DNA of 64,000 nt from assembly GCA_030278955.1 (NCBI GenBank), contig JAOANR010000004.1:54811459-54875458 (forward strand). The letters are read 5' to 3'. Below the pieces are notes generated by a model. The model saw only the letters and a program-made list of their open reading frames with translations, was not told the origin of the DNA and did no database searches. Origin of the DNA: Hygrophila difformis (Eukaryota > Streptophyta > Magnoliopsida > Lamiales > Acanthaceae). A program made the position numbers and the translations under genes. Within the stretch, counting starts at the first letter, position 1. Each line of letters begins with the position of its first letter. Below are positions 22,144 to 34,198 of this stretch, one piece after another.

Positions 22144-25100
22144 ATGGCTGTTGCTGGTCTGAGGAATGTGTCGGTTTTTGATTCCCAACACGACCAGCCC
22201 AGTAACAGGGCATCTACTCTGTTGCAGATTTGGCGAGAGATTGAGGGTGAACATTTGGCCACTCAATCTTGTGAGTTAAGACCACAAAGAAGTGGTTCTG
22301 GTCCAGAATGCTCGAGAAGTCATTCCATGTGCACCGAGCAAGGAAATGACAATGAGGATGATGTTTCTCAAGATTCTGATGATATTAGGAATAGGTGTTT
22401 CTCCATTTTGGAGATTGATCATGAGGATAATAATAGTATCATATCAGAGCAATCTAGTGATCTGGGTGAGGTCGAAAGGGAAAGAGTGAGGCAAATTTTC
22501 AAAGAATGGATGAGCAGTGGTTCCAAGGGTGGATTAAACGTGAAGAACCGTTCTGGGCAATGGCTTGGAGGGAACGAGCGTGAAAGGGTGAGGGTTATCA
22601 GGGAATGGGTGCAGAAGACTAGCCAGCAGAGAAACAATTGCGGATCAGATAGAGATGGAGACGGAGACGGTGAAGTGGGATCCGAAATTGAACAGGTTCG
22701 AGATGGGCTAGTTATTGGCCATACACGAAGAACTAATCGAAGGTTATGTGGAAGACAGACTCTCATTGATCTTGTTCTGAGGATTCAGGATGAACGAAAA
22801 AGAGAGATTCTTGGTTTGTCGGAACAGAGGCCGGTGTCTAATTTTGCTCATCGCAATCGCATTCAGGTTAATTCATCCTTAAACAAATTGTAATATTGTA
22901 TTACTCAACATTTCTAGAAACCATTTATGCAACTTCTTGGGGTTTTTTTGTTCGGATTATATCATATTGGATTTTGTTGTATATGGAGTAATACAAGTGT
23001 TGGCAAAGATGGCCTTTATCATCCTTAAATTTTAACTGGTGACCCTAACAAAATCCAATTCTTGAAACCTGTTAAATTATCCTTTGCAGTTGGTTGCTAT
23101 AGATGGACTCCATAGTCTTAGATTGGATGCTCATTTAATATTGTGCTTGCCTTATATTCAGTAATGGAAATAATAAATTATGTTATTTTGAGTCTGTAAA
23201 CAAGAGCAATCATTCGCTTTGACTAACCTAAACCACTTTGCAGGCTCTCCTTAAAGGTAGGTTCCTACGAAATGAAAGGTTGGTTCCAGATGAGAGGCCA
23301 TCTTCAAGAGCAGAAACTGAATTGGGGTTGCTGAGGCAAAGACAAACAGTTTCTGATTTAAGGTAGTTTCCAAGCAAAAAAAAGAATAAATCAGATTTAA
23401 TGTTCCTGCATTGAATCATGTCTTTTAAAATGTATTTCTTGATCATTGCTGAATTAGTTCATGTCTAGAGCTGTTTTGTCTTGTACTACTTTCTATTCCC
23501 ATATTTCAAAATTTTTCTTCTTATAATATTTGGACTCTTAAATTTCATCATATCTTCTGTATTTAATTTCCACTTTCATAGTTCGTGTTTGTTTATTCGC
23601 AGTTTGAATCAATGATGCAATGTTAACAAAGCATAAGTTGCATTCTCTAATGTATTAGATTATAGAGTTGAATTTTCTTGTTTGTGTTATTTTTCGTTTT
23701 TGAGTAAAGCTCTCTTGTGGCTTAAAAAAGATCACGGACTTTTGAATTTCTAATTAACCAAATTATTCGATTACTAATACAAAATGTAGATGTAAAGTTG
23801 TTAACTAATTCATCTCAGTTAATGAGTTTATTTGGATAGTATCATAGTTACTAACCTGTACTAATGGCATCTCGAAATGGATATGCAGGGAAGAATTTCT
23901 CTCGAAGTTGGACAGTTCTGCTTCCACCTTGGTTAGCACAGATTCTCCTTCTACTTCTGCCAGCGGAAGTAATGGGAAATCTGCCTTTGAATCTCAGGAA
24001 AAGGAAGACACTGAATTGCAAGTTGCATCTGGTTCTGGAAGTGCTGCAGATGGATTTAGGATTATTCTGGAATCTGAAGTACAAATAACTGAAGCGGAAG
24101 ATTCTGTTATGAATGATGAGGGAATGACTGAGGAACAAGAGCCTATTTACAATCAAAGTACTTATGCCAGAGAAGAGCCAGCGACAAATATTGATGGAAG
24201 ACAGCAGGAATTGTTCATTGATACTGAGCATAACAGTTATGGTGACCAGAGCACTGCTGTCATCAGCAATGAACCATTATTGGGATCTGAGGAAATATAT
24301 TTAAGAGAAACTGTTGAAGTTTTTGAACATGTTCAACAGAGGATGGGTGCTGGCCAGGCTCTTGAAGTAAATGGCCAGAACACAGAAGATGAAGAAAATG
24401 GAAATGAAGAATTTGAATCACAGGACTCTTCACCTCATCGAGATGGATTTCCCGAGTCTGTAATTGAGATTGATGATGCAGCCAGAAGTTGGCTTGGAAG
24501 CTCTTCTAATCAATGGACTCCAGAAACACTCAACGACAACAATGATGATCAATATCAGAGGCAGGGATCGCATCAGGACTGGCGAAGCTATGATTCGCAG
24601 GAGGGCACCGACAGTTGGCTAGATTCTGCACCTTCAAGAGAGGTTGGAGAGTCTTCTGGAAGACATGCTGAGACGTATTTCCATCACAATGATGGTGAAG
24701 ATGTTCGTAGGATTGAACTTAGAGAGCTTTTCAGCCGGTATGCAATCTATATACACCTACTCTAAATGAACTTGCATAGCATGGATAAGCAGTGAGCTTT
24801 TTTTTAACCAAGCTTATGTTTGCAGACGACATGTCTCTAGTCTTCTTCACAGTGGATTCCGTGAGAGTCTAGACCGTGTGCTACAACTGCATGCAGAAAG
24901 GCTAGGCAATGCTTCTGATGATTGGGAGCACGATGACACATCTGAAGACTTTGTTGAGCAAGACCAGGAACACTTGAATGGCAATCAAACATTGCCCGAG
25001 TCATATGGCTTTGAAACAAATCCATTGTCAGCTCCTTCTCCGACTTTTATTGCTGCTTCCCAGCCATTTTGGGGAGAGGAGTTTCCAAGTGCAAATTGGT

Positions 25101-25876
25101 CACGTCGTATGTCAAGCCAGCTGCCTGGAACGGTAAACAAAACACGAGCATCCTTAATTGGATCTTAATTATACTTGAGCATTGTTCAATTATCCTATCC
25201 ATGTCCTGAATTCAGTTAATTTGCTTAAAGTATTAACTGAATAAAAAATGCGTTCAAACTTTAGGGTAATATCCTTACATCTTCAACTTATAAATTTAGA
25301 TTTCAAGACTTGGGTTTTGGCTTAGTGCTGATGCTGTTACGTATCTCATCTTCTCTTAAACCTGTATGTGATTACCAGGAGTGGGATGTCATCAACGAGT
25401 TGAGGATTGACATTGCAAGGCTCAATCAGAGGATGAACAGTATGCAAAGCATGCTGGAAGAATGCATGGACATGCAGATAGAGCTACAACGCTCTGTGAG
25501 GCAAGAAGTCTCTGCTGCTTTAAATCGAGCAATTTCTTCCAGAGGTAATCTTCCCAGTCATGGCATGTACTTCTACAACTTACCTCCTCTCCCTGATTAT
25601 GAATGATTAAACAATAGTCTTTTCTCAACGATTCCTTCAGGCACTGGCAAAGCACCCCGCAATCAAATCCATGGTGAATCTGAACCGTGGAATCATGTAA
25701 GGAAAGGAGTCTGCTGCCTGTGCAACGATGGTAGAAAAATCGATTCATTGCTGTACAGGTGCGGGCACATGTGCACGTGCTCAAAGTGCGCAGAAACTTT
25801 GGTCCAGAGCAATGGGAAGTGCCCGATGTGTCAGGCTCCAGTAGTTGAGGCGGTTCGAGCTTATTTTATCCAATGA
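22144..25876 (+). CDS. RING-type E3 ubiquitin ligase (C3HC4), large acidic protein
   Basis: Six exons (22144-22866, 23244-23362, 23889-24737, 24826-25132, 25379-25544, 25641-25876) join in phase to 799 aa. The N-terminal half is charged and Ser/Glu-rich, with conserved blocks such as [12 protein letters not shown] and [17 protein letters not shown] helical segment near [20 protein letters not shown] and a coiled-coil-like stretch (exon 5, [21 protein letters not shown]) precede the RING. The RING is at the extreme C-terminus: C746, C749, C762, H764, C768, C771, C782 and C785. This spacing is like the C-terminal RINGs of IAP/neuralized-type proteins. Plants have a small family of long proteins with this layout. 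The expected activity is ubiquitin transfer, with unknown substrates. No transmembrane or signal sequence is seen. All splice sites are GT-AG and no lesions are found. Confidence 0.9.
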
Positions 25877-26543
25877 CGGAGATAGGAAAATCACGACAAA
25901 ATGAAGAGAGTGGAACCGATTTATACATAAATTAAATCATTCCAGGAGTTTTCACAAGGTACCGACTAACCGACCTTTGGGGTTTTTCTATGCTCTTCGT
26001 TCGCTTAGTTAACTGTTTATAAATACCTCAGATGTGATTGTTTTGCAGATTACACATTTGGCTGATTTGGTGAAGATCAGACAGTGATGGTTTAGTTATT
26101 ATGGAGATTTTGTTTATAATGTAAAATTACATGTGTAATATACTAAACCTTTTGTGATGGTCTGTGTTGTGAAACTCCATTTGAAATTACTCTATATTAA
26201 CGAAAAGAAAAGTTATGCCTCCGGTGGTCAAGTTTTTTTTTTTTTTTTTTTTTTTTTTGGTGTGTAAAACCGAAGCCGGATAAGAAAAGAAACAAAAAAT
26301 CAGGACCTCCAAAGACAAAATAAAAAAATTAGAACCAGAAATAAGATCATACAGTCTTGGGAATCAAACTCCTGCTGCATCCACCTCTAATCCAGGGCGG
26401 ATAAAGTCTTGTCTCCCGATGCAGACTAGCAGTATGTTAGTCTATTTTGTTTATGGCCAGCTTTGAGATGAAAGGAAAAATACGATAGGGGGTTGTTGAG
26501 TTTGTGTTTAGGAATCAAATCGTTGTACAAACCCAAAATGACA
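25877..26543. other. RING gene 3' region and poly-T retroposon fragment
   Basis: After the stop comes an AT-rich 3'UTR. A T-run of about 26 bases begins at 26233 and is followed by GGTGTGTAAAACCGAAGCCGG. On the minus strand this reads as a retroposon 3' end plus poly-A, related to the one at 20866-21072. Its other boundary (near 26430) is not clear. Confidence 0.5.
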
Positions 26544-26615
26544 TGCGTTTGTCGGGAGTCGAACCCGGGTCTATTGCTTGGAAGGCAATTATCCTAACCG
26601 TTGGACTACAAACGC
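26544..26615 (-). tRNA. trnG-UCC: tRNA-Gly (anticodon UCC)
   Basis: 72 nt on the minus strand. The acceptor stem GCGTTTG pairs with CAAACGC, followed by discriminator A. The anticodon stem ATTGC/GCAAT encloses loop CTTCCAA, giving UCC. The T arm is CGGGTTCGACTCCCG. The cloverleaf is complete with no intron. CCA is not encoded, as expected for a nuclear gene. Confidence 0.93.
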
Positions 26616-26896
26616 TGAATGGATATTGAATTTTGCTTTCTGGTTATATTTTTCTTTCTAAATCCAGGTTTGAAGTTTGATTCTACTACATTATTCCCTC
26701 TTCTTTTTTTGGGGCTGGACGATCGATTCTTACCGGCCCATATTCTCTTTTTTTTCACTTTGTAAGGGTGGTGTTTAAATTCTTATTAGTTTATCAAATA
26801 AAACAAAGGAAAAGTAAAAGACAAGGAGAAGGAAGGAATAGAGCCTCTATAGGAGGGAGGAAGGAAGTGAGGGGAAATTTAAATTAATGAAAAATA

Positions 26897-26978
26897 CGTG
26901 GACGGCAGGATTCGAACCTGCGCGGGCAGAGCCCACATGATTTCTAGTCATGCCCGATAACCACTCCGGCACGTCCAC
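26897..26978 (-). tRNA. trnS-AGA: tRNA-Ser (anticodon AGA)
   Basis: 82 nt on the minus strand. The acceptor stem GTGGACG pairs with CGTCCAC, with discriminator G. The anticodon loop is CTAGAAA, giving AGA. The long variable arm (TGGGCTCTGCCCGC) is typical of class II tRNA-Ser. The T arm is GCAGGTTCGAATCCTGC. It lies 281 bp from the tRNA-Gly gene on the same strand. No encoded CCA and no intron. Confidence 0.93.
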
Positions 26979-27057
26979 TACAATGTTGCTGAATTTTATC
27001 TCAAATTAAATAAAGAAACAATAATAACTTTTTTTAGCCTTTGACATGCGAATAATA

Positions 27058-27317
27058 CTTCCTCCATTTTTGAAAAAATGAAACATTGACATAGTTTTTA
27101 ATATTCATTTAGTAACTTTGATTCGACTTTTTAATATAGTTATATAAGATAAAACATAGTCAAGTGAGATCTTGTTGGATTCGTCTAATCGCGTAGATTT
27201 ATATGATCAAATTTTTATATCTTTTATTTTTATAGAATTAAAGATATTGAGCGTTAAAAATATGTATTGAATTGCGTGAAATGTAAGAATGTTTCAATTA
27301 TATGAAAACGGAGGGAG
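27058..27317. mobile_element. Stowaway-like MITE
   Basis: 260 bp between TA dinucleotides. It starts CTTCCTCCATTTTTGAAA and ends TATGAAAACGGAGGGAG, and these termini are complementary over the CTYCCTCCRTTTT core. Confidence 0.75.
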
Positions 27318-27407
27318 TATTAAGCTTGAACGTCATTAAATTAGTGGATATATTTATGGTTCATAAGCAGAAAAAAGTTAACAGACAAACAGTTATTAAT
27401 TAGGAGA

Positions 27408-27412
<5 letters not shown>

Positions 27413-27447
<35 letters not shown>
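27413..27447. repeat. (TA)n microsatellite
   Basis: An uninterrupted TA run of about 17 units directly left of a MITE. Confidence 0.9.
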
Positions 27448-27449
<2 letters not shown>

Positions 27450-27462
27450 CCACTCACTATTA

Positions 27463-27715
27463 CTTCATCCGTTTCAAAATATTTCTTATGTACCCACTTT
27501 TCACACAGTCCAATACACATTTTATTAATAAATCAAGTTCAGTAAAACTAAAAATTCTAAAAGTTTGATATTTAAAAACTACACGACGAGACGAATCTAA
27601 CAAGATCCAACTTGACTGTATTTTAACTTGTATACCTATGATAAAAACTTTAAGTGAGTTTGTGTATGAATAGATCATATTATCAAATGTAAAAAATATT
27701 ATGATACGGAGGTAG
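27463..27715. mobile_element. Stowaway-like MITE, family A
   Basis: 253 bp flanked by TA. It starts CTTCATCCGTTTCAAAATA, ends TGATACGGAGGTAG, and is homologous along its length to 19630-19889. A second partial copy follows at about 27720-27809 and continues at 30186-30214, split by the Helitron. Confidence 0.8.
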
Positions 27716-27809
27716 TATTTATTTATTTTAATTATAAATGAATTTATAAGGTATGAATAGTATTTTAATTATGATTCGGAGGTAGTTTAAGTGAAAGTTT
27801 GTATATGAA

Positions 27810-30185
27810 TCTATCTATATAATAAATCCTGAATACTTTTTGGCATGTGCAGACTATATTGTCCTTTTCCAAAATAACTCAATCATTTTAATTTTAAGGG
27901 TTAATCAGTAATTATACAATCATTTTATAGATCAACGGACCTAAAAAAGACACATCAGCGCTGATTAATCATCAAGATACACGTCAGCGCTGATTAATTT
28001 TACCTACGCCATGTCATCAACTTTTAATACTATATTTAGATCATAAATCTATAGATCTATATATTATAAACAAATCTTTAAAAAATCTTTCTATATTTTC
28101 AAAAGATATAAATGATAAACAAATTATAATATATTTGATGGTTAATAAATATTTAATTAAACATATACTTCTCTACTATAAATTCTTTAATTGAATATAT
28201 ATATCCAATATATATTATAATAGTTGTACTAAATTTTGAGCCTAAAGTAACTTTTTTTCGATAGGCACAATTATTTCTATCCATGTACTTTTTTTTAAAA
28301 TTTAATTAAACATATACTTAAATTTAATTAAACATATACTTAAATTTAATAGTTGTACTTTTAATTCTTTATTTTTTTTTTCGATAGACACAATCTATAT
28401 ATTCTTCAATTTAATTAAACATATATATTTTTTTTGCCTAAAGTATTATAATAAGTATAAATCTTAATCAATATAATAAATTAAAAAATTAATTATTTCT
28501 AACCATTTGTTAATTTATCAAAATATATATTTAAAAGAAATTATTCTGCTATAGAAGATTTATTTAAATTTTAATCCTAATTTGTGGCATCGGGTATAAT
28601 TGGGAATTTAATCTTCTATACCATAATAAATCATGGAACTATTTTTTTTGTGCTGCTAATGTTATCCCTTTAAGTTATAATTAATCTGTTTATAAGAATT
28701 ATATATTATGGTTTCAAAAAGTAATTTAACCTTAAAGGTATGCATATCTATCATAAAGATGCATATCAGTTTAGAAGGTAAAATCACTTCATTTTAAAAT
28801 TCAATTACAGTAGGATTGCAATATATTGATCTCCTCCTAAATCATGTAATCATATTTTTATTGTGCTCCATATATTAACCTTTTAAGTTATAATTAATCT
28901 CTTTATGAAAATTATATATTATGGGTTCAAACAGTAATTTTACCTCGAAGATATGCATATATATTACTCCCTCCGTCCCACTAATTCCATCTCATTTTTC
29001 TTTTTGGTCTGTCCCGTTACAATTGTCACAATTTCCTTTTTGAAAATAATTAAATATATTAATTACCAACCCCACTACCATCACATCACATTAATAAATA
29101 AATATATTAAAATTTCAAACACACAACTATCACATTACACATAAATAAATCAATTAAAAATTCAAATACATACAATCACATCACATAAATTCCTAATTTA
29201 CCCCACTATAAACATTAATTTGCCCATACATTAAATACTAAATATCCCCACGTAAAATACCATGTCAAAAAGAAGTGGGACACTATTAGTGGGATGGATG
29301 GAGTATAAAATACTTATCAAAGATGTAGAAAGTAAAATCACTTCATCCTAAAATTTATTAAAAAAATTCATGACCGTATGATTGCAAATCTATCCATCCC
29401 ACCATTTACTCCTAATATTAGAAGATAATATAATAAATTTTGGAACTATAATTATATGGTGATACCTATATTGTTCTTTTAAATTATAACTAATTCTCTT
29501 TATAAAAAATATATATTACGGGTTTAAACAATAAAAATACATAAAGAGATCTTTAAATAAATATATATACTATTTTCACTAAATATATTTAGGAGTACTA
29601 AATTTAACTTTTTATTGAAAAAACTTTTGAAAAACTACATAATAATATAGATAAAAAAAAGATACTCCATCACAAAGAAAATTTCAATATATTATTTTGT
29701 TACATAAAAATCACCATCATAATAATGTATATATTGTATTATTAATATGGATATCATACCATATATATTCAATATTTGTATTATTGTATACAATCAACAT
29801 GTTTTTTTTTTGCTGGTTATTAAGAGTGGATTACAAAGTCGAATGTTTAATATGTTTAAACATTTTAATTATATATATATAATATTTATAATTCGAGGCG
29901 GTAATCTTAGTGAATTAATTTTTTTATTGATATTATATTTTCTTTGTATACAAATTTGAATTTATCTTTGGTATGTATTAAGAAAAAAAAAATTAAACTT
30001 TTTCTTTAATTTTTTTTCTTTTTTCATTTTGAAAAAAAACGATAATAGAAACTATATCTTATAAATTTTTTTCATAAATATAATAAAATAATAACAAATT
30101 AATTGAGTTAATATTTGTTTGTATTAAAAATAAATTAATACCCGTACACAGAGCCCCGTACGCGGAGCGCGGGAGAAAAATCTAG
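27810..30185 (+). mobile_element. Non-autonomous Helitron (2.4 kb)
   Basis: The 5' end is TCTATCTATATAATAAATCC, of the plant Helitron TCTATATA type. The 3' end is CTAG followed by T. A GC-rich hairpin lies just upstream (30155-30173): CCCG/CGGG and CGC/GCG stems around GGA. It sits between A (27809) and T (30186), the expected AT target. The flanks join into a MITE tail (GTATATGAA plus TAGTATATTAATTATGATACGG), which closely resembles the intact MITE at 27463-27715. No Rep/helicase coding is present; the interior is AT-rich and contains a Stowaway MITE. Confidence 0.82.
28967..29303. mobile_element. Stowaway MITE inside the Helitron
   Basis: 337 bp between TA dinucleotides, with ends CTCCCTCCGTCCCACTAAT and its near-perfect inverted copy ATTAGTGGGATGGATGGAG. 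These are canonical Stowaway termini. Confidence 0.9.
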
Positions 30186-30214
30186 TAGTATATTAATTAT
30201 GATACGGAGGTAGT

Positions 30215-31353
30215 CAAATCCCAAATAATAGACCCCAACTATGTCAAAATATTCACTTTGGTACCTAAACTTTTTTATTGGAAAAAACTAGACCCCAACT
30301 TTTAAAAGTTGGAAGAAACTAGACCTCCACCCAAAATAATTTTTGTAAAAATATTATTTCCCACCCCTTTACTTTTTTCCTTCTTATTTCAACACCAAAA
30401 ATTCTTATAGCCATTAAATTTATAATTTTCTTTATGAATTTAATAAATAATTGACCGGGCATAAATATTAAAATTGTGATTTCAAAATATTTTAAACCTT
30501 TAAAAAATATTAATTTTTTAAATATTTATATTTTTATAGAGAAAATATATTGAAATCCTAATACATTATATTATTATTAAATAGAACTATATCTCAAGTT
30601 TTATAATAAAAGTAAAATTTATACTTGACATTATTTTTCAAAATAATTAAATATTAATTAATATTAATAAAATTAACAAATGAATATATAAATCAAACAA
30701 TCGATAGAATTTATTTAAAGTTTTTAATCAAACAATCGATAAAATTTTAAAGTTTTTCTTATATGAGTAAATATTTAATTATTTTGACAAATAATGTCAA
30801 GTATAAAATTTACTATAATATAATAAATATATGTACTTTTATTATAAATTATTCAATTTAAGTATTTTATTTTTGGCTCCACTAAATATAAATTAGATAT
30901 AATTCTATTTAATAATAATATAATTTACTATGATTCCAATATATTTTCTCTATATCCTTTCCAAGCCTTAATTAGTTGTTCAGCTAAACATATATATATT
31001 TTCTCTATAAAATATAAATATTTAAAAATTATTTTTTTAAAAGGTTTAAAATATTTAAAAATCTGAATTTTGAATCGTTTGTTAAAATTTTATTTATGCA
31101 AACATGTTTGGTAAATTATTTGTTAAAATTTATAAAGAGGATTATAAACTTAATGGCTATAAGAATTTTTGGTGCTAAAATTAGAAGGAAAATAAGTAAA
31201 GGGGTGGGAAATGATATTTTCACAAAAATTATTTTGGGTGGAGGTCTAGTTTCTTCCAACTTTTAGAAGTTGAGGTCTAGTTTTTTCCAATAAAAAAGTT
31301 TAGGTATCAAAGTGAAGATTTTGATATAGTTGGGGTCTATTTTTTGGGATTTG
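30215..31353. mobile_element. Long inverted-repeat (foldback) element
   Basis: The left arm starts CAAATCCCAAATAATAGACC. The right arm is its reverse complement, ending GGTCTATTTTTTGGGATTTG. Homology runs inward for most of the element (for example CCTCCACCCAAAATAATTTTTGT on the left mirrors the right side). The arms almost meet near 30700. No target duplication was found and no protein is encoded. A transcript across it would fold into a long hairpin. Superfamily is unknown; a non-autonomous MULE is possible. Confidence 0.8.
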
Positions 31354-32101
31354 CTCTTTTATAAATGAAAGAGGGGAGGAAAATATAAAGAAATTGAGCA
31401 CATCGTACCAAATCTCCATCCCACATTCATGGGAGGATCTATGGATGGAATGGGGTGGCACATAATACTACTTAAATTGATGAAATTGATAAGTTATATA
31501 TATTTTTTAATATATCTAACTAGATTAGGCTTGGTGTCACCACTTAATTTCTATGGTGACACCACAATCATTCATTTCAACTAAGTTTTCCTCTATAGTT
31601 TTTGTGTTTAACTATTCCATAATTTCAAAATAGCTTCCACTATTTTTTTTTGGATATCACTTAAAAAATTGTCTGGATCCATACTGCAGCCACATTCTAC
31701 TTAAATTTGTTCCTTCATATCAACACCAAGTCTTTTTTCTTTCGAGTTAATTTTATTCCAAAAAAAAAATATTTATAAAACTATAATTAAAACTTCACTT
31801 TGCCCACAATTAACAGAACAATTGTGTTTGTCCAATTCAACTATTTTTTGAAGCCTGTATAGACTGTTTTTTATTTTTTATTTTATTTTATTTAAAAAAA
31901 AAAAAATTTCGGAAGATATCTTAAAAATAGTGGCCGGATTATGCCAAATTATAAATGCCACTCTGAGTCAGCCACATATGTATGGATTGTCTTCAAAGTA
32001 CATACAGTAGTAAAATTTATTCTATTGAAATATTTTTAAATTTATAAATATATTTCATTTTACCTATCGTGCAATTATAGTCAACAAAAAACAAACCATT
32101 T
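31354..32101. other. AT-rich intergenic stretch
   Basis: No gene is supported. Near 31838-31870 a GCCTGTATAGACTG segment followed by a T/A-rich tail resembles the retroposon tails at 47340 and 59110. Confidence 0.4.
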
Positions 32102-32117
32102 AAAAAGATTATTAGTT
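32102..32117. repeat. Left target site duplication of the LINE
   Basis: AAAAAGATTATTAGTT, identical to 46287-46302. The two copies bracket the LINE and the Gypsy element nested in it. Confidence 0.85.
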
Positions 32118-33329
32118 GTCGCATTATTGGATAAATGTTTCTTTGATTTACGTGTGCGAAATCCTAAACCATGGGTGGTGATCTTCTCTAAAAAATATGG
32201 CTTCACTGATCATCTTTTTAAACAGCGGCCGGCAGCTTCCTCTCTGTACCGAGCTATGGTTAAGGTAGGCTCATTTCTGGCTTCTGGAATGCGAATTAGA
32301 ATTGGGACTGGTAACTGTAGTTTCTGGTTTGTGGAATGGCCTGCTAAGGGGTCGATTGGACATCGTATACGATATATCCATGTTTCTGATGTTGATCTTA
32401 AAATTAAGGATGCATGCTATGCCAAAAAAATAAAATTAAGGATGCATTTTCCAATCATCATTGGAGATGGGAGCGCATGTGGACACCCGTTCCAGAAGAT
32501 ATTAAAGCGGAGGTTAAGGCTTATGGTCCATTATTACTACATGAATCGGTCCCTGACACTTGGAGATGGTTGGGAACTCTGGATGGTGAATATAGAGTTT
32601 CGTCGGGGTATATATGGATTCTAGAACAGCGCGGGATGCAAAGAGACGGTCACCGCTCATGGGTTTAGAGGATTCGGGCTCCGGAGAAGGTTCATTTTAT
32701 GATGTGGCTTGTCGTTCATAACTCGCTTCCGACGAACGAACTTCGTCACCTTCGAGGTCTCGCGGATTCAGCACTCTGCCGGGTTTGTGGATTGTATCCA
32801 GAGTCTATTCGTCACTTGTTCTTCCAATGTTCTTGGGCGGTGACGGTTTGGAAAAAGGTGGGATTCACGGTGACAAGTTGGTGGCCGGATGAATTTGCTA
32901 ACGGAAATGATGTCTTGTATCGCCTACGCAAAAATTGGAAAGGGTTGCACTGGGCTACCATATTGGGAATTTGGAAAGGGCGTAATGATGTGGTAATGAA
33001 GGGTGGAGTGATTAATTTAAGTCTAATTACACGGGAGGCCCTTTCTTTAGGGAATAGCCTTGAGAAGGCTTGTGGTAAGAAGTTAAAAGAAGAGAGACTA
33101 AGGTGGGTTATGTGGAATCCCTTGAATGTAGCTTGCCTTTTGCTTCATGTAGATGATAGCTCATTGGGTAATCCGGGCCCTGCTGGGTTTTGAGGTGTTT
33201 TTCGTGAAGCGAATGGAAGATGGACCGAGGGGTTTTTTGGCTTGTTGGGAATCACTAACAACCTAGTAGCTGAACTTCATGGCATGTTATATGGTATGAG
33301 GCGTATATTGAAATTGGGCTTTGAGGAGG
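32118..33329 (+). mobile_element. 5'-truncated LINE, left part (RT tail, zf-RVT, RNase H start)
   Basis: Broken frames encode the C-terminal region of a plant L1-type LINE polyprotein. First comes a reverse-transcriptase tail block (GMRIRIGTGNCSFWFVEWP). Next is a zf-RVT module with KVHFMMWLVVHNSLPTNELR and CRVCGLYPESIRHLFFQC. Last is the start of the RNase H domain (LLHVDDSSLGNPGPAGF, then NNLVAELHGMLYGM). An in-frame TGA after PAGF at about 33191 and frame changes near 32430-32670 show decay. The RNase H is interrupted at 33330 by the Gypsy element and resumes at 45905. Confidence 0.85.
33325..33329. repeat. Left 5-bp target site duplication of the Gypsy element
   Basis: GGAGG, repeated at 45900-45904. 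Removing the element and one copy restores the LINE RNase H frame across FEE and AICFSDS. Confidence 0.9.
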
Positions 33330-33989
33330 TGTTTGGCTCGGGTGTAGCCAAGGACCTTTTTCTCCTCAAGGGAGGCTACCGGAAAATGATCAAACCGATT
33401 ACGGGTTCGGATTAACAATAATGCGCCCACAATTGACTGAATCTTCTTTGAATTGATCAAAAATAACAAGATACAACGGAGAATCTGCCCGTTGTTAAGA
33501 AACAACGGCGGAATTCACCAAAAACAGGGAACCAAACTACCAGCTGCTAAGGAGCAACGGTGGATTTGGAAATGGTAACCGCTACAAACTAGGCTAGATT
33601 CTAAGGAAAGCTGTAAAGGAAAGCTGTAAAGAAAGCAGTAAAGATAACAAGGAATTAAATTTGATAAAAGGAATTTGGGGGTTGGATTGATCTCTCCGAT
33701 TTTTTGTGTGTCGACCCCTATTTATAGCCGGAGCTGGAGTAACCGCTCTCCGGCTGACTCCCCTGAGCCGAATTCTTTCTCTCTTCAATTCGGTCGTTTT
33801 GGTTTCGGCTGTTCCTTCCTATTTCGGCCGAAATCTCTATCAGCCTCGGTTCCCTCCCTTCGGTTCACTATGTACTTTCGGCCTTACTAATCTTGAGCCC
33901 ATCTTCTTTTTGGACTTCCTCTTTCTTCCGGCCCATGTCTTATGGCCCAATAGCTCTTTCACGGCCCATTATTCCATATGGCCCCAACA
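33330..33989 (-). repeat. 3' LTR (left) of the Gypsy element
   Basis: 660 bp. By eye it differs from the right LTR at about five positions. It contains TATTTATA at 33719-33726, which reads TATAAATA on the minus strand, the presumed LTR promoter. Confidence 0.93.
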
Positions 33990-34198
33990 GATGCCCTCCT
34001 TACTTGGGCGAATTTCTTTCATGCGAAGGAGCCCAAGTAACTCCTCTCTCTCTCTTCCTCTTCGTGCGCTAACTCCTCCTTAATATCCGGCCACGTCCTT
34101 CTGTGCCTTTTCATTTGCCTTTACTTTTGTTTTTATAGCCATTTTCCCATTTTCTCTTTCCTCATTCTCCCTTCGTCTTCTTGCTTCTTTTCCCATCG

